The position numbers were made by a program, and so were the translations under genes. DNA of 64,000 bases from the NCBI RefSeq assembly GCF_021155775.2, contig NC_060235.2:36620607-36684606 (forward strand). The letters run 5' to 3'. The stretch is from Neodiprion pinetum. Taxonomy: Eukaryota > Arthropoda > Insecta > Hymenoptera > Diprionidae. Positions 23,878-35,534 of the stretch are shown in pieces (within the stretch, counting starts at the first letter, position 1; the number at the start of each line of letters is the position of its first letter). The notes below the pieces were generated by a model that did not search any database, was not told where the DNA came from, and worked only from the letters and a program-made list of their open reading frames with translations.

Positions 23878-26865
23878 TAAACAGCCACGTAACGTTTTCG
23901 CAAATTAGATTGCGTACGTATCGGACGGTAAATTTTTAATTCTTCGATGCATGCCTCGCGTTTTGCACCCCCTCCTCGAACTCGCCGAATGGGGTAAGCC
24001 GTAATTATTCACCTCTCTCGAGCAGTAACTGTCCTCCATCCTGACCCCCGTTCTCGTCAGTTTATTGTGGCCACCCGCGAACGCTTCTTTGTGTGGTCGC
24101 GCGGTCTCCGGAGCTCTATTTAATCTGGATTTACTACGACGGTGAATCTCTCTCCCTCTCCCACTCTCTCTTGAATTTGGGTCACCGTTCCGCCACGTTA
24201 TTCGCTTCGTTATTAATTATTCCAACCCCCTCCCCGCACGCGTCAACCTTTGACCCCCGCGTTTCCATTTTAACTGTTCAGCGGGACGCAACCGTTGCAC
24301 GAATAATTTAATTTCGACAATAACAACATTTTTTCTGTTCAAAATTCTAAACGATTCCGATCGAATTGCGTCACAACGAAAAGACGAACAATCCGTGATT
24401 CAACAGACGGGATGAAAACTAAGCAAATTGACGAGTCGCGTTGGCGCTACCGGCGTACTTCTGCATATTTATGAAACTCCGCACCCGGCTCCTGATTCCA
24501 CCCCCACATCGTCGTCTGTATTGACTGCAGCCCGCATATCTCTATGGATTTATGTGCCACCTACAGCGGTCACGTCGACGTATGTATTCCGAGGTACACG
24601 TGTACCATGGGCACACAATATACTTGTTCCAAGGCCTGATACGGCTGTCAGAGACGAGCGCAAACTTTGGAGCTTTGATTTATCCGCACTCTCTTTCTCT
24701 CTCTCTCTCTATCACTCTCCCGCATTTACTTCCTGCCTTGCTGACATAACCGTGTTTATGTCGATCAGTACCTTGGGCGCGTTGAACGCAGGAAACGTGA
24801 TGCTGGGTCAGATTTTCCGCAGACAGTTGGAAGTTGAAACGCATCATCCGAAGAAAGACTTATTATTTCACTTTTCGTCACCTTTGGTGGTGTGAGAGAG
24901 GTATTGGCTTCGATGGAAAATCACTTTTTCTAATTTCGACGAATCGTTGAACGTCTTCGAAACCTCGAGAATCTGAAAAACAGGTTTTTAGGGGCAACGT
25001 TGGTCTGTTCGACGAACTCTCGTGATGATCTCGGAAATTACACGATGAAAAAATCTGGAATTTTCGAGGAATTTGCCACCAACTGCCAATGGGCATCAAA
25101 AATTGCCATGTTCCGTTTAATTTGAATTTTCGCGTCTAACGGAAATGAATCGATTTTCGATCTTTTACCAACAAACTCATATTTTCTAACTTATAGATAA
25201 ATGAACGATAACGTTTTTCCGTGCTTATTTATTTATTACGAAAAAATTTTATGAATTCGTTTTTTCACGCATTTTTTTCAATTCTTCTTTTAATAATTTT
25301 TCATTTGGCTGACAAGTCCTGTCAGTTTCAGATTTTTTATCTCACCGTTCTCGAGATCATCGCGGTAATTCGTCGGACAGATCATCGACAGACTGTTCCC
25401 TTTTCACAGTAATAAAAAGTATCGCGAAAAAATGTTTTTCCAGCTTGTTGTTGTTGAAATAGTATAAATAAAAATGTGATGAACTTGTAAATAATTCAAT
25501 ACTGAAATCACAGTTTGCAAGAGTATATATCTTGACGAAAAACTTGTGAATGATAGGGATCAAAAGAACTGTGGCATGAAAAATCATCTGTTAATCCATT
25601 TTTATTTAATTTTTTATTTCTTAAACCACAGTTTACGCGCAACGATTTTTTCATACAAAAATTATTTTCTCACATCCCTCGTCTAGCAACTCTTGCTGGC
25701 TGCTGACTGATTGTCAGAGGGGAAAGAAGTTATCTCTCACAACATTTCAGTCGCGATAGAAATATTTTCCGGGTGGGTGAAACGATATTTTACACAAGAA
25801 AAAAGAGAGAGAGAGAGAGAGGTACGCAAAGAGATAAAAAATCGCATCCGTTAAAATATTTACCCCGTGTAGATATCAGCGCCACTTGAACGTTATCGAT
25901 CAATTTTCGAAAGGTCTGTGTGCCGAATCTTGATCTCGCTACGAAAATAGTTCATATCGATAACGCGTCATACGTACAACGATCAGACGAATAAATCGTT
26001 ACGGTGTAATCGGATACATACGAATTATACCGAAGGGGCTGTTTCAGGCGGGAAGACAGTCGCTGGTTATGAAAAATTCGCGAAACGGTATTAAATCGGT
26101 AGGAGAAAATGTAATGAAAATTCTGAATCCAAAGGTGATCGCAGTTCGTAGGTATCAAACAGACGCGCAGATAGCCAGGTGGTTATTATTATTTTCGGGG
26201 AACAGTCTCGTCGACGAAGACGGTTCGCAGATTGGAAACAGCGAAAAGTCGTCCTTACCGGCGGATGGGTTTAATCGTTTTTTAATTCGATTCAGTCGGT
26301 GAGTTCCGCCGTTGATTCCGCAGAGCCGGGCGGCGGATAGCCGGAATTGAAAGGATGCTTCGGAGGATCGAGAGTGATTAATGAAATTACACGGTTGCAA
26401 CGACGCGCGCGAATTGAAATCGGGATGGACGGGGATCCTGTTTCGAAACGAGATATCATAATTCCTCGGCGAGGCTTCGACCCAAGACGACGAAGATTGG
26501 CTGCGAGGGGCGTTACGCTTACTTATCTGCGCGTTAACCGACCCGGTCCGTCATAATTAGGGAAAGCTACCCTCGAATATAAGTCAGTGTAGTATTGTAT
26601 AATGTAAGCCTTGAACTCGCGGGCGTAATTGTAAAAAGTAATTTCGCCTGGATCAAGGGAGTGTGTCTTTAAACGCGCCCCGCGAAACGTCGGCTCACTT
26701 CATCCCCTCCGCATTACCCACTCTTACCGCCTCCCTTGCGGTTTAATGAGAACACTTTTACGCGTAAAGTGAATATTCTTACTTGCGCCAAGGGATCTCC
26801 CGATTCTCGGCACTTGTCGCCTGTTTTCATATGTCGGCGGTGTTGTTTTCTGTATTTGCTCTTTA
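23878..26865. other. Intergenic, nothing recognised
   Basis: Contains a CT-rich stretch near 24695-24720 and a GA tract at 25806-25821. Long frames such as the one spanning 24428-24895 have no ATG start and include the CT microsatellite, so they are not supported as genes. Confidence 0.45.
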
Positions 26866-27707
26866 GTCCAGTCGATAAGCTCAAAATGGTCTAAAATAGA
26901 AATACTGCTCTTAAGATTATGTGCGATAGCTCATTGGACTCGGAATGACGCCTGAACAAATGTACTAAAAAATTTTATCAGCACATAAAAAATTGCAAAA
27001 GTTATAAACAATTAAAGATGAAAAAAAAAGGCATTTCGTTTTTCGCCGATATCTCATAGACTATTCATATTTCTGAAATTTTTAAAAAAGATTCTTAAAG
27101 AGGAGGAAATTTCCAGTAAAAAACTTATTGCTTCCGGAACTCTATCTCCGTTATTTATAATTTTAATTTGAAAATGGGTCTCCGCGCTTCGTTTTTAGGT
27201 CGCGCGCGCGGCGTCAAAAGCGAGTACGACACGTTGATTAATTTTTTTAAGGTATTAAATATTTTTTTAAAATTTGAAAAAATTACGGTGTATTTTGAAC
27301 ACTTCAAAAAATTTGTCCCCGTTGGATATTTTACTTAAAGTTAATTTTTCAACAAGTTAAACGATTGTTAAGTAACAAAATTTTCTGCAACTTCCGTCTT
27401 CATTGTAAATGAAAAAAAATGTTTAAATAATCGTTGCAAAAATATTTCGCTTCGTGGAGCTTTTCTTATATACATACTCAACAATATCACGCCATAAAAG
27501 TTAAAGAAATATTCATACCTTGTTTATAATAATTTTTGTACTTTGCCTTTTTTTTTAATCTTTAATTGTAACTTTTGCAATTTTTTATGTGCTGATAAAA
27601 TTTTTTTGTACATTTGTCCAGGCGTCATTCCGAGTCCAATGAGCTATCGCACATAATCTTAAGAGCAGTATCTCTATTTTAGACCATTTTGAGCTTATCG
27701 ACTAGAC
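26866..27707. mobile_element. Fold-back (long inverted repeat) DNA element, 842 bp, TA target site
   Basis: Left arm 26866-27033 and right arm 27544-27707 are reverse complements with about 95 percent identity by eye. Both contain GATAAGCTCAAAATGGTCTA, then TGCGATAGCTCATTGGACTC, then ATTTTATCAGCACATAAAAA. TA dinucleotides flank both ends. The 510-base centre is AT-rich apart from a short CGCGCGCG patch and has no coding frame. This is a typical MITE or fold-back structure; the superfamily cannot be named from the tips (GTCCAGTCGAT) alone. Confidence 0.85.
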
Positions 27708-27972
27708 TACTTCTTCGGAGTCTAGACTTGTCTGCTCTTACAACAACAGCGTTTGTACAGTTTTAACACCCTCGTGATAGATAGCGAAGTTTGTCATTCT
27801 CAATGTCGCGTTTAATCGGCTGTAGTAATAATTTTTGGTCAAATAAATGAAGTTCTGAAACTATATTCCGAAACATACTGTAACTCTGTCGGGAGTTACT
27901 GAGAAAATAATAAGGTTCGTCAAGTGGAAAAGGGAAATCAAACAGGCGAAAATAAATTGGCAAGGAAAATGC

Positions 27973-28300
27973 TTTTTTGCAACACCTGCATGGAAAGTCC
28001 ATTTTTATGCACCATTTACAAGTACCGAAAGTAGTCTTTTATACACATGTGCGGGAAAAACTTTCGCGCATTGCTAGCGGTGTAAGAAAAAAACCTTCCC
28101 ACATTGCTAGCGGTGTGCAAAAAACACGGTCGCGCTTTTATCCACAGTTGCGCATTTCGCAAACAGCTACACTAGCGCCACCGACGGAATATTTTGTCAC
28201 TCTTTGCCGTGCTCGACATCGTCACTGAACAGACATCGCGCCGTGGTTTCGTGTAAATATAATCGTGTATGTCGGACTTTCCATTACAGGTGTAGCAAAA
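27973..28300. mobile_element. Small inverted-repeat element with internal 33-bp tandem repeat
   Basis: The left end TTTTGCAACACCTGCATGGA and the right end (reverse complement TTTTGCTACACCTGTAATGG) both continue AAGTCC, forming imperfect terminal inverted repeats of about 26 bases. Inside, TTGCTAGCGGTGT occurs twice with a 33-base period (28071 and 28104). No coding frame is present. Confidence 0.5.
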
Positions 28301-28310
28301 AAAAAAGTTC

Positions 28311-28438
28311 GATACACGCGCGAAAGTTGGCAATGCCTGTCTCGCGTAAATGCGCCACACTCGCCCTTCAACTCGTCTCCGGGCTCGTGCTGCGCCTTTA
28401 CGCTTGTGCGGGCATTGCCACTTTTGCGCACTAGTATC
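28311..28438. mobile_element. GC-rich palindromic MITE-like element
   Basis: Left arm GATACACGCGCGAAAGTTGG and the reverse complement of the right arm GATACTAGTGCGCAAAAGTG both continue GCAATGCC and then an AGCGTAAA/CGCGTAAA block. The arms are about 48 bases and the loop is short, so the whole unit can fold into a hairpin. Frames read across it on both strands are shadows of the palindrome. Confidence 0.6.
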
Positions 28439-31039
28439 GAAAAACACTATTATTCACGACACGTGTTCGCAGTTTCAAGTCTAAAACAAGACTGTTATTA
28501 CAATAATATCGGCTGACTAAGCAGCTTTATTCATCTTTTATCTATGAAGCTTTTTTTTATCTATGACGACTACTGGAGCAGAAAGGGGTGGGGGGAGTAA
28601 AACGGATGGTTTCACCCTTTGTAACAATAAATCTGTGTTTTTTCTCTTTTTTTTGCACTTGCGAAATTTAACCATATAATCATAAGTGAAATATTTCGAA
28701 AAAAACAACTTGGTAAAATTTAGCTTTAATTCCCAGAGGCGAAAGTACGCGGATGCCTACCGACTTATAAGCAGAAAATTATTCGTATATAGCTGCGTAG
28801 ATATCCCTCTTCAATCGTATGCCGAAAAGAAAGAGAAGAGAATAATAATTTCGCACGCCAAATATTTCGCGAATTTTCATTCCGAATGGCGCGATGAACG
28901 GTGTGAAGCGAAAAGCATCCCAAAGCTTTTAATATACCTATAAATTTATAGACACACCTGGATCTTGGCTGACGTGCCAAAGTTTGATTTTCGAAACTGT
29001 TTGCTCGGGATTTTAGGGCTTACTGTTCGCAGTATATGCAGTCTACGTTGGTACGTACGTACATACCTGACACGTATTTATATACCTTATACCTCTGTGT
29101 ATATTGTGGGTACATGTGTAGGTGACGTTGAAGATTCAGGGGAACGCTGGAGAGATAAAGCGTGAAGTTTGTGTTTGGCTTCGTCGCGTCGCGGCGTCGT
29201 CGTCAAGGTGGATGCAGCCTGGCTTTACCGCAATGCGACCGACTGCGGATTGTTCACGCGAAATTAAACACAGATTCAAGGCTCGGGTCCAAGGTGTTCG
29301 CGTCGAACCTGCGAACTGACGCCGAGAAGAACTCGCGTCGAAATCAAAAAAACCGTGAAGATGGAAAAAGAATGAAGAAAAAAAAAATGGGACGTTACAC
29401 GACGCGACGTGGAGTATCCGCAGCTTGGAAAAATGGACGAGGAAAAAAACGAATATGGAGGAAATGTGAATGAAATCGCGTTGTAAGTGAAATTTGCGAA
29501 ATATGAAAAGAAATGAACAGCGATACGGGCGTTCTTCAATTACGTATTATAATAAAATGATAATTGAACGTGACGCGGATGGCTGATTGTAATTTATTCC
29601 GTCTAGAGCTAATCGGATTAAAAAAAATTTTAACCCCCGGAGGGAGTTTTGGCTGTTTAAATATTGCTGTACGTAATTTGAGGTCTTCTTTTGTTCGTTT
29701 TCGGTGCGAAATCCAATTGCGAGCTGAACGTATATCAAATCTTGCGTGAGAAAATACACTTTGGTACGTAACATATAACGCTGTAGGTGTGTCACGTACG
29801 AGCAAAAGTTTCACCTTGCCTTAAGTACCTCCATTGTGGTAGAGAATTTATCTTTTCCATCAGGATAAAATTTCTAGCACTAATTTTTCTACCACGCAGT
29901 TCAAGTCGGGATACAAATCCCGCTGATCTCGACTCCGCCGGCTTGTTTATCTTGACCTCACGTCCTTACGGTGTGTGTCTGTGTGTGTGTATATATGTAC
30001 CCGCATAAATCCCCGGAGTCCTTTAGGTGGAGCTGGCATCTCAGTGACATCGCGTTTTCGTGTCAGACGACAGATCAGCAAATACCTGCACGCCAGTTTC
30101 GGACATTTTCCTAAAAAAAAAAATATCTCATCTCGAGAGAAGAGCTCGCAGGAGAGTGGATCCTTTTTAGTTTTCTTTTGATTGAGCAAACAAACCACTC
30201 GCTCAATTTTTGTCCACGAGAATGATGCGAATAAAAGAAAATTGAAACAGCTGTTGAGATTCGGAATTTTACAAGAAGACGGTTTTACTTAAGATGTGTA
30301 ATAAAAATTATCAAGTCACGAATCGATCGAAATTTCACGTTAATTTCGTTATTGCAGAGTTAGCGATTTACCGAATCTCACCTTTTCTTTCCCGTCTTAA
30401 GGAGGGAAAAGAGTGTTACGGAACGGGGATTGGCAGCCTGTAACATTTCGGAGCCCATGAGCGCAGGTCGGAAGCGATTAATGGTAAAATTTGGGGGTCC
30501 AGACACGACGCTTTTCGTGAGCGAAACAAGGGAGGATTAGTGTAGTCTCGGGATTCATTTTGATCGAAAAACTCGGAGAGGAGCTAAGCTGAGCTAATTT
30601 CAAGGGGCGCTGGCTGAGTGGCTTGAAAAATGCTGGAACCCGGGAAGCTCAAAGAACGAGCTCGCTTTTTCGCCGAGCCGATAAGTTACTCCGCGCCTTT
30701 TTTTCGCGACAAGACATCGTCGATTTTTCGCCCCGTATATCCGACCGAATAACTGCGGGCCATTTTCTTTCACAGTAAACCCGCGATCTAATCTTTAGAT
30801 TATTCGGAGCAGGTTCGTTCCGCTGAAATGACGTAGGTGGAAAATTTTTGTCACGATAATGTGTACGTTATAAATTTATATGTGAAAAGAGCGGGGGAAA
30901 AACGTTTTCGTAGTTATATAGTGTGTCATATATATACCTACCTGACGGAAGTGTGACGGCTATAATAACGGGAGCAAAAAAGCGACGATAATGCACGCAG
31001 CGGGTATGATTTTACACAATAAAGGATACGCCTGTACAT

Positions 31040-31078
<39 letters not shown>

Positions 31079-34000
31079 TAATAATATATATAATATATAT
31101 ATTGTGTTATATATGTTCATTAGAAATGTTCATGTGTATCGAGACGTACATACGCGTGCATATGTATAATGCATCAGCGTTCTTTCTCAGTTATACACCG
31201 AGCGCTTGCAAATCGGATGAAAAAAATGTAGGAGGAGTTACACTTAGCCGACGCGTTGATATGCTGAATACATTTTCACCGGTATGTTTTATTTATTTAT
31301 TTATTTATGCATGTATTCCGGCGTCCGCGAAAGATTTCATCATGCCAGAAAGCAGCGTACTATTCCCTGAAATCTCGGCCGTGGTGACAAATTCGTATTT
31401 CTTGATGCGGTAGAAGAGTTTAAAAAAGCAGCAACGAAAACCGGACGCTTCGTTTGGAAATTTGCAAAGTCACGATCTTTCATTTTAAACGATTGAGCGA
31501 TCAGAAAGAAAAAGATCGAGGCAGCCGATGCAGGAAATGATGTTTTCGGTTCAGTTTTTTGAAATACACCGCAGTTGTGAAAACGAATTTAATTTTATCG
31601 CTAAAATCTTTATCGCCGATTTTAATTCTGCGGGAAAAAAGTCGTCCGAGATATTTCGCGCGAACATATTTTCCGCGGTTCCGGTATATACAAAATTGAG
31701 GAAACTGTAAGTGTAGGTACTAAAGGCTCCTCGTCGGAGCTCCGTAACTCCCGTATAACATCGTTTATTTGGAAAGTTTGTTACAGAGCCTAGCTCATCT
31801 CTCAGAGTTACGAGATCCGGGGGGAAAGGCGCGGAGTGGTTTTAGACAGCGTTGCTACCCCGACCGAATTCCAAGAAGCACGGGGAGCGGGATCGATCCT
31901 TTTAATTAGCCGGATTTCTCGCAGATTTTTCATCTCTAGGCGTCTGGGTTCGCGGAAAAACGCAGGAACATATCAGCCGATGCCTAGCCATGGGCGAGGA
32001 GGCGATAAGGAGGAAATTAGCTCCGACAAGAAGGAACCCAAAGTGACAACATCTCGCGTGCTGGGTGCAAAAACGTTTCGAAAGAGAAACTGACGTAGAG
32101 TGGTTTGCTCCCTCGGAATACAGAAGCGAGGTCCCGAAACCTCCGGGGTATGTGGAAAAGGTCTGCAAAGGCATTGAAATTTCAAAACCGTAGAATGGTT
32201 CGAGGCGACAAGGTGTACTCGGAAAGCTTGCCCAATTCTCGCGGGTTTCGCTGCACGATGAGCCTCTGGAATTACGCTTACATAACTGCCCGGCCGGAGG
32301 CGGAGGAACCGAGAGACTGGAAAGATCGATTTTACCTCATGAAGGCCAATTTTCGGCCGGGTAGATATTTTTGAAACGTTCGGGAAAGGGGGGCGAAGTT
32401 ACTTGCGTATCGTTCGCCACGCGACTTCGGCTCCCAAAGTGCCCGAAGCTAGCCGCAATGCCTTGCGGGGAGTCTGAAAGGGATCCTAAGTGGCGCAGCG
32501 TCTGCGAGGGACAAGAGAAAGGGAAAATGGGGAAAATGACCGTGGTGAAAAGCTCCCGATGATCGATAACGGCTGCGCTCCGAATGCAATTCGCGGATCG
32601 ATTGATCCTGACTTCGCACCTCGTCCTGTAGGAATAAACGTCGTCCTCGTCCTCGTTCTGCATACCGACGCGTTGAACGCGCTTATAACTCCGGCCCCAC
32701 CTTTATCTTTAAAACGAATGTTTTACCCGAACCGAGGCACGTCCGACCCTTTTTCGCCCCATCGATAATGTATAGGCGAGTTGCGTTTGATCCCTGCGCG
32801 TCGGGGATCATCGGCCCTCTGGTGAAGGAAGACGCCGTATCTCAACCGCCTTCCAGCTCCAGACGACCTTCGATACTGTGTCTTATGTGTCTTATACCCC
32901 GAGAAAATTGCTCAGGGAAGCCTTGAGGCGTTTTACGTGAGTTTCGAAGGTTGAAAAAAAGCATATTTCCTCTCATTTTTCAACCTAATAAAAGAATTAA
33001 TTTATTCAAACTTAAGGCGTATGAAAGGACACGATTTGAACGATATTTCGTAATATTCTTATCCAAAAATTTTTAAGATTCAGCCGTTCGGAACTCGTTT
33101 TTGGAGACCCGGTATTTTCGCGGTGGACGCGATAAAAATTTTCTCGGCTCTGGATCCTAGTATTTTTGGCTGCGGTTTCTGGATTTCCACGGTGCCAATC
33201 AGTAGGAAAAAATGACAAATCTGTTCCGATGCAGAAGGCTTTTAGTTCTAAAATTAACAAAGTTTAGTTGTACTGATTTAGCTTACTAAGTGGCCAGTGT
33301 CCGTACTAATAACTCCACATCTCACTTCTTTTCCAAGACAGACTTATTTTCGACACCTTCGACAGAGACTATTTTGCCATTTCAACGAAACATTCTTTAA
33401 ATTTTAGATATCACGTATTATTTAATTGCAGCGACTGATCAGTGACTCTGATGATTCGGTAAATTCGAATACTACACTTCGTCCACCGAATAGATTTAGT
33501 AAACTGTATGAATCAATGCATGTATTTGAATCCAGCTGCGCAGAAACAGTCAAACAAGTATTACTTCATTATTTTACGAAATCGTACATCGTCGCTCCTG
33601 TCAGAATTTACGATCAGCTGATTGTTCCGTGGTATTTTTTGACGAAATTTATCGTCATAAAATCACAATACGTTATACTGACATGCATGTGTAAACGTGA
33701 TTTGTAGCATTACGTAGAAAAAATCTTACGAGCAGATTCGGTTTGCATCACATGCACAAAGACAGTGTTCATTCTGTATACTGTGAAGCAAATACCTAAA
33801 TTTTTTGGGGGGTCATCGTGACCCGGTCTCCCCTACAACTAGAACCAGTTACACTAGGCATCCGACCCCGAGCGAGCTTTAGCGAGCGAGTGTTTTAAAA
33901 CTAGTCAATACTAAGATTTCAAATCAATTTTCTTTTGCAATCCAAGTACATTTATTTATGATTATGATTTTCATATCCGTACAACAAAACGTATAATAAA

Positions 34001-34964
34001 TTGTACCTCTCATTGAACAATTCTTTTGTTTTATTTTTTTTTTTTTACTTTGTTTTGTAAACTTCTTTTACAGGTTGATTTTGTTGAAAACAAACGAAAA
34101 AAAAGAGCAAATAATTATCTCCGTAAGCGTGCTTGACGCGTCATTTCTTCAAAACTTCCAAGCTCGTCACAGCAAATTTTTTTCTATCAGATACAAGTTT
34201 TCCCCCTCATGATTCAAGACCCGTAGAGCAGGACCCTCGATTCGATTGAGGATTATATTCGTGGGTCAGAACCTCGGGCATTCTCATCGATTCAAACTGT
34301 TTGTAGGTAACAAGATTCTCAACTTGGCAACTCCGAGTTCCTTAACCCAATTTCGTTTATTCCAGCCGTGAATATATTACCCCTGAATCAGAATCCCGCG
34401 GCCTCTCATCGATTCCTGTTACGTTGGGCGTGTAAAAAAGATCCTCCCGCTTACCTATTCGAGGACCGAACGTCACCCTGTCGATTTGGACCATTTTAGA
34501 AATGTTAGCAGCGCTGGTCGGAGGCCACCCCTGACCCCTCGTTCCTCACTTCAACTTCCACTTTCGGAGGCAAAAGAAAGACAATTCCACCTAGCTAATA
34601 CGGGAATGTGACCGGCTTACAGAGGCTGCGAAGGACCAGCAGAATTTGGAAATTCCGAACTGCCAGCGGTGTCAGGGAAGATCCGCATACGCAAGAAGCA
34701 GCGGATGGGTAAAGTGCGTAATTTTTTTGGCGGCGTTTTCCCCACTCCTCATCCTTCGCCATCTCAATTTTTCGCCCTCCGCATAGAGATGCTAAAATGT
34801 TTTTTTCTCGTTCTCCGTTATTCCGTGAAAACGGAGGCGAAATATACGGTGGAAAGCTGCACGTGAGTTGAGAAAATTCGAGAAAAGTCAAAGTAAATTC
34901 TATACGCCGAGGCGAACGTTGAGATGCTTTCAACTCTGAGGAATATATTAGGTGGCTCGATATA
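28439..34964. other. Intergenic, nothing assigned
   Basis: Mostly AT-rich, with a long TA microsatellite at 31041-31102 and an ATTT tetranucleotide run near 31289-31307. A CGAGCGAGC-type repeat fragment lies near 33869-33892. No domain-bearing frame was recognised. Confidence 0.45.
31041..31102. repeat. (TA)n microsatellite
   Basis: An alternating TA tract with a few AA interruptions, about 60 bases. Confidence 0.9.
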
Positions 34965-35534
34965 CAGGGTGGGTACCTTTTTTAATCGTCCCAGGTGAAT
35001 ATCTCGATAACTTGGAGAGATACGAGAAAAAGTTTGATACAAAACCTGGAGGGTTTCGAAGGGGGAAGATAATTTGGATGTGGATTGATTTGCGAATTGC
35101 ACCGATTTCGAGATTTTCTTAACACTCTGATCTTAAACAGGGAACACGTGTTTTGACTACGATCGGTAGAAAATCGGTTTGAAGATAATTCAAAAACTTG
35201 AAAAACATATTTTACATGACAAAAATTTTCCAAAAAATGATCGAGTATTTCACTTTTTGAGAATTTTGAAGAATCGAATATTTCCTTTCACGTTTTTTAA
35301 TTCGTTTTCAAACCCAGTATAAGCCGTACATAGTCAAAATATGTGTTCCCTGTCGAAAATCACAGATTACTAAAAAAATCACAAAACTGAGGCAAACCGT
35401 AAATCAACGCATATCGGCATTATCTTTCCGCCTTCAAAACCCTTCAAATTTTATGTAATACTAGACTTTTTCTTGTTCCTCTTCTTATAGCCTCGGAGAT
35501 ATCCGCGTGGGGCGGTTTGGAAAAGACCACCCCG
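34965..35534. mobile_element. Palindromic DNA element of 570 bp with CAGGGTGG-type ends and TA target site
   Basis: The left end TACAGGGTGGGTACC and the reverse complement of the right end TACGGGGTGGTCTTT are similar. Inverted similarity extends inward: GGATATCTCCGAGGCTATAA against GAATATCTCGATAACTTGGA. Near the centre, AACAGGGAACACGTGTTTTG lies opposite the reverse complement of CAAAATATGTGTTCCCTGTC. TA flanks both sides. No coding capacity. This is a degenerate fold-back MITE of a family likely mobilised by a Tc1/mariner-like enzyme, an inference from the TA target. Confidence 0.7.

Noticed and set aside
24428..24895. 155-codon plus-strand frame
   Set aside because: It lacks an ATG at its start, crosses a CT microsatellite and contains no recognisable domain.
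28172..28516. Several overlapping frames on both strands rich in Ala, Arg and Cys
   Set aside because: They read through the GC-rich palindrome, which produces open frames on both strands.
30604..30680. A TGGCTGAGTGGCTTGA segment resembling the A box of a class II tRNA
   Set aside because: No B box of the GGTTCGAnnCC type follows at the right distance and no acceptor stem can be paired.
32526..32543. ATG frame MGKMTV ending at GTGAAA, phase 0, as rapsyn first exon
   Set aside because: Only six codons, weak donor and 18 kb away; chance is the simplest reading.
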